From Sphagnum compactum (lineage: Eukaryota > Bryophyta > Sphagnopsida > Sphagnales): a stretch of DNA of 64,000 nucleotides. Position 1 is the first letter of the stretch; each line of letters starts with the position of its first letter. Below are positions 14,801-26,482 of this stretch, one piece after another. The notes beneath the pieces were generated by a model, which was given only the letters and a program-made list of their open reading frames with translations, was not told where the DNA came from and searched no databases. Made by a program: the position numbers and the translations under genes. Location: positions 10,664,001 through 10,728,000 of the forward strand of contig OZ234498.1 of the NCBI GenBank assembly GCA_965153455.1, written 5' to 3'.

Positions 14801-17800
14801 TAGAAATCTTGTATTATGTAACCATCCAATTTGCGACTCCATGCGACTATTCATCATTTACAATTATGTTTTATCATTTTAACAATTAATAACCATATTT
14901 TTTTAACTTATTATTAATTTTGCAATTACGGTGTGGCTATTAAATTGTAATTCCTTCCATAATTACTAACTTCTTGGGTTTTTCATCCAATAATATGTTT
15001 TTATGTTCATTTAGTTGCAAAATTAGTGTAATTTAGTTACTTCATGTGGTGTGCATATACATTTTATGTGCATTAAAGTGTTTTGGACTACATTAAAAGT
15101 ATATTAAACATATATTAAAACTATTTAACATATTATTAAACACATATTAGTTCATATTACAAACATATTGAAAAAAAAAATCATTTTGATTTTATATTAC
15201 AATTTGTTTACAAATATACCATGTTTGTTTTAATGCATAATTCAATTTTAATAATGAGGTCATATTAAGATCAAATATTCTTCATTTCAAACTAATATTA
15301 ATTATTGATAAAATAATATTATCAACAAATTGATTAAATGATTTAAAAACCCCGAAATTATAATTAATTAATATTTATTTAATGAGTTAGAAATTATATT
15401 TAACATTGATTTTTATTAATCAATTAATAATTATTGATGAAATATTACTAATAATTAGTTGATTATAATAAATAATAAATAATAGTAATAATAAGCTAAA
15501 CACATTGAGTATTTATTCAATAAGTTAATCATCCATAAATTATATTTAATAATTTATTAATGATTAATTCATTTTTTTATTCAATCAATTAGATATTTTA
15601 ATATCTGGTATTAAATATTTACTAGTTTATTTAATAATGTTATCATTTTAAGCTATTAATAAATTTATAAACCATAATTGACTATTAAATAAGTTAGTTA
15701 TTAATTAATTAGTTTCCATTTAATTATCTGACAATTAATATTTACTAATAAAAAGTTATGGTAACTAGCTTATAAACATTTATTAATTAAATATCCATGA
15801 ATTAAAAATTTCCTTAATATTAATGATTAAATGTAATTATATTCAGTTAAATTATTTTAAATTAATATCGAATATTACATATTAATAATAATATATAAGT
15901 TAATAATTAACAACTAGCTTATGGAATTTTATAATAACAGTAATAATAATAATAATTAACTATTATGAATTATAATAATTAGTATACTTAGTAGAGAAAT
16001 TATGTTAAGATAAAGTTGCCCTCATCGATTGTTGGCCAATGATAGAACAATTTTGGATCTTCTTTGTTTCTTATTCATTTTCAATGATCTAAAGTGCTAT
16101 CAATGTGCCAAATTAAAGTTTGTATTAATATTTGAATTATAGAGGTAAAAGAACAACGCAAAGAGTCATGGAAAAGATGAATGTGTTAAAATTTAAAGTG
16201 TGAATTATGCCCGTGACTAAACATTGACTCACTCACTTATTTTTAAATTATATAGTTATATCTTTTTCATCTTGTGTCCTTTTTTAGCAATTTAAATAGA
16301 TGTGGGTGCACCAAATCAAGGTCTAAAAAAACCTTTTGCATTTGAAAAGCAAAAAGACAATTTATTAGGATTTGAAGTTTTTAAAAAACTTAAATGTTTG
16401 TTCATTGGCTTGTTTTATAGTAGTTGCACATGAGTTGCAATTAAATTTTTATCCATGTTGTTTGTCCTACTTTTCAAATTTGTAAAACAAATAACTAAGT
16501 GCATTAAGAGTATTAAAAAACAAGTGACATTTGGAATAAGTCAATAAAAGAAGGTTTGGTCCTAAAAAGTAAGCCCAAAATAAAATAGGATTATCCCAAA
16601 TGACCTATTTACATATGCCTAACTCCTTACCTATTTAAGCTAGGAAATGTAAATAATAACGCTACCTACTTCAGGCCTACCTACCTATTAACTGAAGCAC
16701 CACGTGTCAACATTTATTAACCTTAAGTTGAATGATTTAAAATTAAATTAATAAGAATACTAAATATTGAAATAAATTTAGGATTACCAAATGTCCATTG
16801 ATGATTTATCAACACATCATTACAATGTTAACACATTGTGCATACGTAGTTGCAACATAATGACACAATAGTTATAATGGTTTAATTATAATGCAGTTAC
16901 ATGAGTTGCATATGTATATAATTTCATATGTAGTAAGTTCTGTCATTGTAATTCTTGCAACTCATTCGAAAGCACTTAAATTGTAAAAATATGTTGAGTT
17001 ACAATTGATTGTTGCAATTCAAAATTGTAAATAAAAAAAATTCCAAGCCCAATTGAAAAACACTTATTTTTTCATAGTGTAATGCAAAAAGAAAAAAATT
17101 GTATTATTTTTGTTGGATTGAATTTGCGACCTAAAGAATAACCCAAGTTGCCCACTATTCAATAATCAACTAGTCAATGTTGGCAAATTTATCTTTCTTG
17201 TTATTTATACATGATATATAATATGCACATGTTTGAAATTATATGATTCTCAAAACTAGCTAAATCATAGACTTTTTAACAAACTATAGTTGTATTTTAA
17301 TTGTTCATTGGAAGTTATTTTCCATATAAAATAATAGATTGTCAGATTTTGGAAAGGGAAATTCCATTAAATATTTTATTTTTTAATAAATACTATGGAA
17401 ATTTTAATTGCAATATAGAATTAAAACAAAATGTAAACTTCACAATTGTTAGGTTATTTATCTTCATCCTTTTCTTTTTGTTTACCCACGAAACCTAAAA
17501 TATATGAAACTAAAGGAAATTCATGTGTAATTCTTGTGGAACTATGAAATGGAAACATCATATCTAGGACATTTAAACATATCCAACCCCAACAAATTAC
17601 AACATAAAACAACTGAAATAATTTAAAAAATTGAAGCAATCGACACGATTACATGCCCAAATACCTAAACACGAGGACAAAACTTTAATAAGAACTATTA
17701 AACCATGCAATGGGAATAATATGTAGCCACATTTGGCTATAAACAAAATAAAATATATAAATAAAACATCCATCTACATTCTTGGCTACTTGCTTGAACC

Positions 17801-19992
17801 TATGATAGAAATATGGCAATTTTGATTGATTTTTTTTTTTCCAATTAAAAATATGGCGGGTTTAGGCCCCTATTTCATAAAAATTCCTTTGAATAGGTCA
17901 TAATCAGTTTTTTCAGGTTAAAAAATTGCCAAAAAAATTAAAACTAGTACCACCATCAATTTCGGGCAAAGAAGAAGCAAAAATGTCATTAAGTCTGAAT
18001 TTCATTACATGGGACCCCTACATTTGTGCCAGACATCTAGTAGTGGGTCTCCATTGATGTTTTTCTTTGACATATTATTTTGTCATTCTTTTACAAAAAT
18101 AAATAAAATGGAAACTTTTGGAAACTTTTGTTTTTCTAATGTGACTTCAATTGATTTTGCTATTTAGTTGGAGAAATTCACCAAAATTTTGATATCATAA
18201 AATTGAATCCCCCAAAAAAACCCTTGTTTCCATAGAAACTTTGTAATCATTTCCTTCAAGTTTCTCCAAGAACTTGTTAGCATGATGTACATTGGCAAGA
18301 GTGCATTGGCAACACATCAAATACCCACCCGACCAAACCCAAACAAGCAACTCATTGGGGAATAATGCCTCCGCCCTTTATGACAGCTTCCAACTTGAAA
18401 CTAAAAGCTTCCAAATCACTTTCATTAAAGTCTTATTCCAAGAGTGTGCCCAAATTTTCTTATATATTTTTAGTTTTGATTGAAATGAGTTTTTAGTGAA
18501 AAAAAGGTTCAATGTTCAATAACTTCTCCACCATAGGTGAAAACATTATGAAACCAACTTGGTGCACCCTTACTCATTGAGATGGTACCAAGAACAATGG
18601 TCCAAGAGGAGCCATGGGTTGGGAGATTTTAACATGACAAACAAACAAAACAAACAACCTTCCTTCCATAGACAAACAAAAATAAAATTCAAAGAAAAAT
18701 ACTTTTGTGAAAGAAAAAATGTTTTTTCAAAGAAATTTTTTGGGTGAAAGACAGATAATCTGTTAGAATTTTTTTCCAAATATTATATATTTTGAACATG
18801 GAATGTTCAAAGTAAATAAATTATTCAACATTGGAATGTTGAACTTGCCATGGTAGGATGGTTATTCAAGTTTTGGCTCTCTTCTTATGCACATGATTAA
18901 ATACATTTTCCAAAGGTCTTTGATATGTAGTGAATAGGAAGGTTTTTCCAGCCTTTTATTATGTGCATTTTGTTTTTGAGGGCTATTTACAACCTTTTAA
19001 AAAAATTGTGGCACACTCTATTTGGTGATAGATAGCAAGAGATTTCACACATGTAGTGAGTGTAAAGCTATTTTCTCCCATATCTTTTGCATATACCCAC
19101 ATACCTACCACCCTAACCATACACACACACCTCCCTTCTATCTTGTATTTTTTAAATTTGAAAAGTACCACATGGCACAACCATGCAAAATTTGTTACAA
19201 TGTAAAATATTAACATATTAACAATGAAAATGAAATACATCATATATTGCAATTTCGATACATATTGGGACAAAACATTTTGCACAATGTTCATTTATGT
19301 TCAAATTCCAAATATAAGTTCTCAAATTTTAGAGTCCAAGGTTGGTGGGTTTGATCTTACTAGGTACCTAATGTATTACTCGCTAGATTATTGTAGACAA
19401 GAATGTTTTCTAATTGAATTGAGGGATCTACAAATTTTGTCATCACCTCTCCATGCTTGACATTATTGCCTTAAAGAAAGCTAATTCCAAACATTATGAC
19501 AATGGAATTAAACTTGGTGTTATCTCTACTTAAGGCAAATACACAAAATAAATCCCAGTACAATAACAATACTAAGTTAGGTTCCCCCTTGGTGTAGAGA
19601 TCCTTAGAAAAACAAACCCACAAATGTGGGGACACCCATCACCTTGCTTTGCCCTTGGGTGCTTATTTTGGGAATGCCATAAGGACATTACCCTACATTG
19701 ATATCAAATACATTAGTAGTGCGAACATATGCAAGTCACATATCAATTTTGTAAAACATCAATGGGAAACACATTGGAAACTCCATTATTGGGTTTTGAT
19801 TTACAAGGAAAGTTTGAAGCCAAATGCATCAATCAAGCCATGATGATATGATGAAGAGATTTGGAACTCTAGAGAAGGTCTTTTTAGTCATGGAGTTTGA
19901 GCTTAAAAGGTCATGTGAGTAAGTGAAGTATTCGAAAGTGGTTGATGATTAAGCTTGTGGGCTTCACTTTGAATCTAGGGGTACCTATTGGG
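5812..19992. other. Long gene-free AT-rich region
   Basis: About 14 kb with no supported gene. Composition is AT-rich and CG-poor, with homopolymer runs and short frames in every phase. LINE sequence upstream of the reverse transcriptase relic probably lies in the first part but is too decayed to delimit. Frames near 6122-6492, 11485-11745 and 19224-19460 are the longest but show no motif I recognise. The interval 15180-15990 is an extreme AT tract, listed separately. Confidence 0.5.
15180..15990. other. Extreme AT-rich tract built of TTAAT/ATTAA words
   Basis: About 800 bases composed almost wholly of A and T, with recurring ttaatta, aataatt and taataa words and many short self-complementary segments. 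G and C appear only singly. No reading frame survives. It could be a matrix-attachment-like or DNA-unwinding region, or simply the end state of cytosine loss in an old repeat. The sequence alone does not choose between these. Confidence 0.45.
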
Positions 19993-21239
19993 TGTTAGAG
20001 TTTTTGCTCAACATCAATTGTGCATGAATACTATTCGATCAATCCATCTCACGACAACATGTTATTGGGGTGTTAGAGTTTTTGCTCGACATCAATTGTG
20101 CATGAATACTATTCGATGAATCCATCTCACGACACATGCTATTGGGTGTTAGAGTTTTTGCTCGACATCAATTGTGCATGAATACTATTCGATGAATCCA
20201 TCTCACGACAACATGCTATTGGGTCTTAGAGTTTTTGCTCCACATCAATGGTGCATGAATATTATTCGATGAATCCATCTCACGACAACATGCTATTGGG
20301 TGTTAGAGTTTTTGCTCCACATCAATTGTGCATGAATACTATTCGATGGATCCATCTCACGACAACATGTTATTGGGGTGTTAGAGTTTTTGCTCGACAT
20401 CAATTGTGCATGAATACTATTCGATGAATCCATCTCACGACAACATGCTGTTGGGTGTTAGAGTTTTTGCTCGACATCAATTGTGCGTGAATACTATTCG
20501 ATGAATCCATCTCACGACAACATGCTATTGGGTGTTAGAGTTTTTGCTCGACATCAATGGTGCATGAATAGTATTCGATGAATCCATCTCACGACAACAT
20601 GCTATTGGGTGTTAGAGTTTTTGCTCGACATCAATTGTGCATGAATACTATTCGATGAATCCATCTCACGACAACATGCTATTGGGTGTTAGAGTTTTTG
20701 CTCGACATCAATTGTGCATGAATACTATTCGATGAATCCATCTCACGACAACATGGTATTGGGTGTTAGATTTTTTGCTCGACATCAATTGTGCGTGAAT
20801 ACTATTCGATGAATCCATCTCACGACAACATGCTATTGGGTGTTAGAGTTTTTGCTTGACATCAATGGTGCATGAATATTATTCAATGAATCCATCTCAC
20901 GACAACATGCTATTGGGTGTTAGAGTTTTTGCTCGACATCAATTGTGCATGAATAGTATTCAATGAATCCATCTCACGACAACATGCTATTGGGTGTTAG
21001 AGTTTTTGCTCGACATCAATTGTGCATGAATACTATTCGATGAATCCATCCCACGACAACATGCTATTGGGTGTTAGAGTTTTTGCTCCACATCAATTGT
21101 ACATGAATCTTGTTCGATGAATCCATCTCACGACAACATGCTATTGGGTGTTGGAGTTTTTGCTCGACATCAATTGTGCATGAATACTATTCGATGAATC
21201 CATCTCACGACAACATGCTATTGGGTGTTAGAGTTTTTG
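19993..21239. repeat. 77-bp tandem satellite, about 16 units plus a partial one
   Basis: A unit of about 77 bases beginning tgttagagtttttgctcgac and ending acaacatgctattggg is repeated head to tail. Starts fall near 19993, 20071, 20146, 20224, 20299, 20378, 20456, 20532, 20608, 20686, 20763, 20841, 20918, 20995, 21073 and 21150, with a truncated last unit from 21227 that breaks off after 'tttttgc'. Units are nearly identical. Some vary by one base in length, and variants are shared between distant units (for example an extra g in the first and fifth). Most units keep three CG sites (ctCGac, attCGat, caCGac). The unit is not a multiple of three, so the array is not a protein repeat. It ends directly at the GC-rich leader of the next gene. 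Confidence 0.95.
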
Positions 21240-21799
21240 CATTTCGGGCAGCTAAGGGCCGGAGGAAACAAAAATCGGTAACCGGTAAAAGTCAATACGC
21301 GTGGGGGACGGAGACGGGGGGGGGGAGGGGACGAGGAAAAGACGGGCACTGTTGGACACGGGAAGAAGCTCGGCGTACGTCGGAGGAGGACGAGGCGAGT
21401 TCAACAGGGGACTTCTCGGCGGCTCCCGAACGAATCGCCTGACAATCCTCGTGATGTTTTTTCAATGGAAGAAAAAAATTCGCATTCGTCGAGATGGCTG
21501 AATTTCCTGGAAAATGAGACGCCGATTTCTCTCTTGATCCCGTTGATTTTAGCCCGAAATGGTGGAAGAATTTGATCAGAGAAGAAGAAGAAGAAGAAGC
21601 AGCTCGGAGGAGACTAGTGTAGGAGAGATCTCGCTGGGAGGAAGAAAGAGGAGGAGAAAATCAGAGGAGATTTTCTCTTTGTTTTCTTTGGAATAGATGA
21701 TGATCGAGACTAAGAGCCATGGCTTTTGTTGCTGCTGCTTTTTCTTGTTCCAGCAGATCTTGTAAGGATTTGTAGTGGACGTTGTGATCTCCTGCGGGA
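21240..21799 (+). promoter_or_regulatory. GC/purine-rich promoter and 5' leader of the 21.8-kb gene
   Basis: Composition changes sharply at the end of the satellite. CG sites become frequent, a G-run (nine or more G) sits near 21316-21325 with further G-tracts beside it, and a GAAGAAGAAG purine tract near 21583-21600 resembles a plant 5' leader. A short upstream frame, ATG at 21719 to TAG at 21775 (18 codons), precedes the main ATG at 21800 in the same frame and could dampen translation. I see no convincing TATA box. The transcription start is unknown. Confidence 0.4.
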
Positions 21800-22544
21800 A
21801 TGGCGCTGCATCATGCTGTGCTACAAGGATCTGATCAGAAGAACGTTGCTGCGCTACTGGTGCCTGATCTGCATGAAATAGGAGCTGGAATTGAGGAGCA
21901 TGAATGTTGTTGTTGTTGGCGGCGGCAGCAGCAGAGTCGCAGGACGAGCTTCATACTTGTGATTCGGCTCTTTGCTATTCATTCTCTCCTCTCGCTCTCT
22001 TCTGTCGCACTGGAGACAGCAGAAGGCGTTAGCATCCCGATGCATCATGCTTCTCACAATTCAGGTTCTCATTCTTCTTCTTCTCCTTCGATTATTCCTT
22101 CTTCGCCAAAATACCATACGGACTTCCGATTTGCTTCTTCTCCAAGTCCTTCTCCATCTAATCGACAAGGATCGCCACTTGATGCTTCATCACCATCGCC
22201 AGCAGCAGCTGTCGATATTGGGCCGCAATCAAATCCTGACCAGGAGCGCTTGAATTCAGAAGAGAAAGCAGGGATAATACTTGCCATTGTCGCCGCTGTT
22301 CTTCAAGTGGTGGTGGTTACGTATTTGCTTGCAAAGAGGCGACAGATGCTTGCCATGGTCTGCGATTACGATCCTCGCAAACGCACTTTGGAGAATCATC
22401 CTTTCCACACGTAACTCAATATCTCTCTGGTGCCGTATTGTATAACAAAGCTTATTTTCTCCTCGGTTCCTCAGAGCTTCTTCCAACAAGACAAAACCTC
22501 CTCAATACATCAATGCCCTCGGAAGCAGCTTTCGAGTCTCATGA
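21800..22544 (+). CDS. Predicted single-pass membrane protein, uncharacterised
   Basis: Proposed two-exon gene of 226 residues: exon 1 21800-22410, intron 22411-22474 (GT..CAG, 64 bases), exon 2 22475-22544. Without splicing the frame stops one codon after the junction (204 residues). Splicing instead gives a natural-looking tail, NKTKPPQYINALGSSFRVS. The protein has a Cys/Gln/Arg-rich start, a hydrophobic segment around residues 51-70, and a Ser/Pro-rich stretch of about 80 residues. A clear membrane helix follows near residues 157-176 (GIILAIVAAVLQVVVVTYLL), then a basic KRR stop-transfer cluster and a short cytosolic tail. This suggests a signal peptide or anchor, an outside Ser/Pro stalk and a small inside tail. 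I do not recognise the family. The layout resembles the front of class I plant formins, but no FH1 or FH2 domain follows. Confidence 0.55.
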
Positions 22545-22874
22545 GCTCTAGTCCCTTGCAGCTTTCTTATCCCTTGAATTCTTCTTCTTCTTCTTGTCAA
22601 TCTGCTTGCACGAAGAGTGCTTCTATGTCTCGATGGTGATAAGCAAGATTCATCATATACTTCAGCTAATGAAGATCAAATAACTCTTCAATTTGCTGCT
22701 GTTCAATCAGTGTATTCAGGTGCGTGTCTCCTTTCCTTCTACACAAATCTCTTGTTTCTCGAACAAACACTATCATCCATGTTTCCAGTCTTCTTCTGAT
22801 CAAGATCTGGAGAAAGCTTTCTTAGGGTGATGATCTACAGTTTTGCTTTAATGAAATCTTGTAGAAACAGAGGT

Positions 22875-22905
22875 TTGCACACACACTGCCAAGGTGTGTG
22901 TGCAA
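22875..22905. repeat. Perfect 12-bp CA/TG hairpin
   Basis: Arms 22875-22886 (ttgcacacacac) and 22894-22905 (gtgtgtgtgcaa) are exactly complementary around the 7-base loop tgccaag. If the membrane-protein transcript extends this far, the hairpin lies in its 3' untranslated region. Confidence 0.85.
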
Positions 22906-23025
22906 GGATTGATGGACGCTAGAAACCATATAAACCCATTTCATGTACAGTCTTTGTTGCATGAAAATGGCAAGAAGCTCAGTCTAGGAGAGTTTCACAA
23001 TGTACTGAACTTTGCTTTCAAACAG

Positions 23026-23180
23026 ATTCAAGCTCTCACTTGAATTATCCATAGTGGAATTTGCAGAATTCTTTGAACAGATTCAAGCTCTTGCTTGAAT
23101 CCATTGTGTTGCTGAATTCGTCAAGCAGATTGAAGTACTTGAAGCATTGTGTGCTGAATTTCTTCAAGGCTCTCACTTGA
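23026..23180. repeat. Three imperfect copies of an attcaag..cttgaat inverted repeat
   Basis: The segments near 23026-23045, 23080-23099 and 23163-23182 each carry a 'tcaag' arm, a six-base spacer such as ctctca, and a 'cttga' arm, so each copy is a small palindrome. The copies are separated by similar linkers ending in 'gctgaatt' or 'gcagaatt', suggesting a degenerate tandem repeat with dyad symmetry. Confidence 0.6.
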
Positions 23181-24034
23181 ATCAATTGTATTGTGTGCAG
23201 CTCAGAGATGCATTGACAGACTCATTTTCATGACGACTTTTGCTGCCTGGAAAGTATTGCTCTCCCCCAAATACTACAACACTGCTTGCTGCAGAAGGGA
23301 TTCCATTGATTCACTGATGTTCATCAACTTCTTATTAGGTTTTTCCAGTAAACATAAAGAAGACCATCCTTTGTGGGATGCGGTTTATGATGAGTTTTTG
23401 CTTCAGCCAAAAAGGTGCCTTTCTTGTCCAGTAGAAATGAGTTTCTCTCTCTCTCTGTGCTTGAAGATGCAGTCATGTACATTGATGTTTATTGCAACTT
23501 GAAGTTGTAGATCATGTGAATGGAAGCTCATGTGGCAAATGAAGCTTGTTGGTATTGAGAGTCGTGGAAAACCACCTCACTGGAGAATTCAAAGGGTGTA
23601 AAATTCAGCAAGTAAAGTTCATGCTGCAGAGAGAGGGATAAAGCTCCTCTAGACATAGAGAGCTTTGGAGAGTGGGGGATGGTTTTGCATGAAAGTAGGG
23701 ATTTTGTGTTTGCAAAAAATAGCAACTTGTGGTATTTGAGACGTGACGACGAAGAAGTCTGAGTGATGACTACCACATTGCAGACAGAAAAATTGTACAG
23801 GGATCAGGATTTGAGATCCAATCATAATAGCAAAATAAAAAAAAGATGCTCTAGGTATTGGAATTGAAATGGCATTCAGAGTTATCCTGATTTTGTGTCT
23901 TGAATTCCACAGTACAATGACAATAGAACATTGTGTTTTGAATTCCACAGAAGAACTCTAGAGCAAAGTTCTAATCTGTGAAGAAAACAATTCTTTAAGT
24001 CTCTGAGATTCTAAGGTTTTTGAAGCTCACCATT

Positions 24035-24340
24035 TCAAGATTGGACAAAGAATTTATCAATGAGTTGTTTCCACTTGTTTAATTTCTTCCTGGCCTTGTA
24101 TTTGAGGTCAAACAGCTCTGAGACTGCCATCACACTTTCTGATTGCATGTTCTCATAGTCTCTCAACCAATGTTCTGCATACAAGGTAACAGAAGACTGA
24201 GCCATCAATCCCTTTGCTTGTTTGTTGCAATTTCTCCAACTCCTCCAGGTCAAAACATCTTGGCGATACTTCTTGTTGAACCTCCTTTTACTTTTGGCAA
24301 TTCCTTTCCAATTTTGGCAACTTAAAAATGATATTGTCAT
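24035..24340 (-). CDS. Hypothetical 101-residue minus-strand frame, unproven
   Basis: An ATG-initiated frame of 101 residues runs 24340 to 24035. It is rich in Lys, Arg, Trp and Asn, with an amphipathic-looking C-terminal segment (ELFDLKYKARKKLNKWKQLI). Codon composition looks less random than in neighbouring frames and the surrounding DNA is not extremely AT-rich, which is the only support. I recognise no family, see no upstream exon that joins it, and no strong promoter. It could be an exon of a lost gene or chance. Confidence 0.2.
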   Translation of the reverse strand: MTISFLSCQNWKGIAKSKRRFNKKYRQDVLTWRSWRNCNKQAKGLMAQSSVTLYAEHWLRDYENMQSESVMAVSELFDLKYKARKKLNKWKQLIDKFFVQS

Positions 24341-25372
24341 CTTGAAAACCTGGTTTCATGAATCAGAAACTTAAACGATGTTGCATTAGCAATGCAAATT
24401 GTTATTGGGATTTGGGTATTTGCAAGAACCCACTAAAAATCTAAGAGTTTAGAGCAGTGTAGGATGAGAGTTTTCCCCTTATAAGCACATTGGCAGCTTG
24501 AATAGATAGTGAACAATAGCCAAAACATCAACATAAATTTCACTTCATTATAGATTTGAAAGTAAAATTATAATGCACAAATGTGCATGTTTTATACCCA
24601 TCACAGTGAAAGACAACAAGAGGGATGAATAAATTTCCTTGCAATTGAATTGAAAGATGCCAAAGAAGATATTTATATACCGAAAGTGTTTTGTATATTA
24701 GAGTTATCCGTAAAGCAACCCTGTCTTCACCCTATCTTTGGGCCTCCTTTCACCCCCTATCCCATGTTGGAGTAGTGCTGTGAAGTAAGGAAATTTGATT
24801 AAATCTGAATATAAAATGCTGAAACTCAGCATTTAATGCACAAGGTTTGAGACTAACTATAGTAGTTGTACAGTCAGGAGGAGTGGAGGCGCTCAGGAAA
24901 AAGGAAAGACAGGATGAAACTCGGTTTACCACTAAAATTCACTGTTTTCCGAGTTTCACCCCGCGTTGAGTGCTAATGTACTTGTTTGCAGGTGTTTTTT
25001 AATCTCACCCTGTGTATCACCAAACTCAGGGTTCTGGTGCTACGTTTTCTTAGTTACTTGGTCAGTATTTTTTTTTCTTCTGGTCCTTTTTTTTCCCAAC
25101 TAGATTTTATTTTTTTTCGTAGCTCAGTTTTTTTTTTCTGGGAATAGTTTTTTTTCACTTTTTTTTTGGCCCACCCCTGACCCCAAGTTTTTTTTGGGAA
25201 GCTCCTACCTACCCCAACCCACCTACCGCCCTTCTTCCTACCAACTCACCTACCTCCCTCATCCTGCTGACCCGCTCCCTACCCACCTCCTTTTGCACTC
25301 ACTTCCATCGCCAAAGCTTCTGACCTAGGGAGAGCTTGAGTGCTTAGAGTTTTAGGAGCACGAAATCCACAT
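24341..25372. other. Intergenic DNA with homopolymer T tracts
   Basis: No gene recognised. Between about 25060 and 25190 there are many runs of eight to ten T. A C-rich stretch with 'cctacc' and 'ccacc' words follows at 25200-25310. No frame longer than about 60 residues has coding character. Confidence 0.5.
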
Positions 25373-25460
25373 GAGCTTCAAGGGCTGGGAGCTTCAAGAG
25401 TGCCCTAGCAAGAGGAGCTTCAATGTGGAGCGCGAAAGCAAGAGGAGCTTCAAGGTGGTG
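25373..25460. repeat. Short direct repeats of 'gagcttcaa'
   Basis: The phrase 'gagcttcaa' occurs about five times in 90 bases. Two of the copies sit in a longer direct repeat beginning 'agcaagaggagcttcaa'. It is probably a small slippage array. Confidence 0.7.
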
Positions 25461-25499
25461 GTAGAAGTGGGAGCCTGAAGGTAAGCTCCCTTCTTTTAT

Positions 25500-26400
25500 C
25501 TCTTCTTATTGTTGCGAAGAACGAGACAATGGCACCATCATCGTATCGTTGTCATCTTCTTCTATTGCTTTGCAGGTGCTAGAAAATTACGACGAGCAAC
25601 GCAATTGCTTGTTGTCATTATGTTGTGGTTTTGCAAGAGTGAAAGAATGACAACAAGCAATGTAGCTGCTCGTTGTTGTTTTTTATGCTTGCAAGACCAT
25701 AACAAAATGATGACGAATAGCTGCACCATTGTCGTGTCATTGTCATCCTCTTCTATTGCTTTGTAGGCGTTTAAAAATTACGACGAGCAACGCAACTACC
25801 CATTGTCATTATATGTTGTGGTCTTGCAGGAGCAAAACAATGACGACGAGCAACATAGCTATTCGTCGTCGTTTTTTCCACCTGCAAGACCATAACAAAA
25901 TGATGACGAATAGTTAAACTACTTATCGTCATTCTGATGTGGTCTTATAGATGTGAAAAAACAACATAGTTGTTTGTCGTTGTTTTAGTGTGGTTTTGTA
26001 AGAGCAAAAAATGATGACAAACTAATGTGGTTTTACTTGACAAAATGAAGATGAGCTACATCGTTTTGCTCTGGTTTTGTAGGAACGAAAGAACAATGAC
26101 AAGCAATGTAGCTACTTGTCATCGTTCTGCTGTAGTTTAGCAGGAACAAAAGAACAACGACAAACAGGTTCTGGGATTTTGTTCTAGTTTTGTAAGAATG
26201 AAATAACGACGACAAACAACACATCTGCTTGTTGTCGTTTTGTTATGGTCTTGTAGGTGGGAGAAAACAACGACAAGCAGTTGCATTACTCATCGTCGTT
26301 CTAATGTGGTTTTTTTAAATGTGAAAAAATGACAACAAACAACTATGCTGCTCATCATCGAACTAGTGTGGTCTTGGCATTGTTTTGCAAGCACCAACAA
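25500..26400. repeat. Degenerate minisatellite with self-complementary GACGAC..GTCGTC units
   Basis: About ten diverged units share the order 'gtggtcttgcaggagcgaaa' (variable), then 'acgacgagcaac', a short middle such as 'gtagctgc', then 'tcgtcgtc'. The left and right blocks are reverse complements, so each unit can fold on itself. Spacing is irregular, from about 50 to over 100 bases, most often near 60. Open frames here (for example 25509-25766) follow the repeat and are not genes. CG sites survive in many units. Confidence 0.75.
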
Positions 26401-26482
26401 CTATTTCTTATTTGCCTATTAGTTTTTTTATTTTGTTACAATTTTTTTTTTAAAAAAATTATGCTGTTTGTGTTTTTGTTAA

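Larger units (their letters stand above)
22545..24034 (+). other. Downstream/3' region of the membrane-protein gene, with hairpins
   Basis: Gene-like composition continues but no continuing frame is convincing. A good donor-like site (CAG/GTGCGT near 22719) and a frame at 23191-23502 ending in a DHPLWDAVYDEFLLQPK block could belong to further exons, an alternative transcript or a separate gene. I cannot join them in frame. Imperfect copies of an 'attcaagctct' phrase recur at 23026-23180. The strong hairpin at 22875-22905 is listed separately. Confidence 0.3.

Noticed and set aside
15180-15990. Replication origin or centromere core
   Set aside because: Only extreme AT content supports it; no defined element or tandem order is visible.
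19993-21239. CRISPR array
   Set aside because: Units are contiguous with no unique spacers, in plant nuclear DNA.
21110-21442. 110-residue open frame crossing the end of the 77-bp array
   Set aside because: It reads satellite units and then G-rich leader; the unit is not a multiple of three and the residues follow the repeat.
21800-23502. Membrane protein as the front of a class I formin
   Set aside because: Signal-stalk-helix layout fits, but no FH1 or FH2 sequence follows within reach and the best splice leads to an early natural stop.
25509-25766. 85-residue open frame in the GACGAC repeat
   Set aside because: Its residues mirror the minisatellite units, and the same motif gives frames on both strands.
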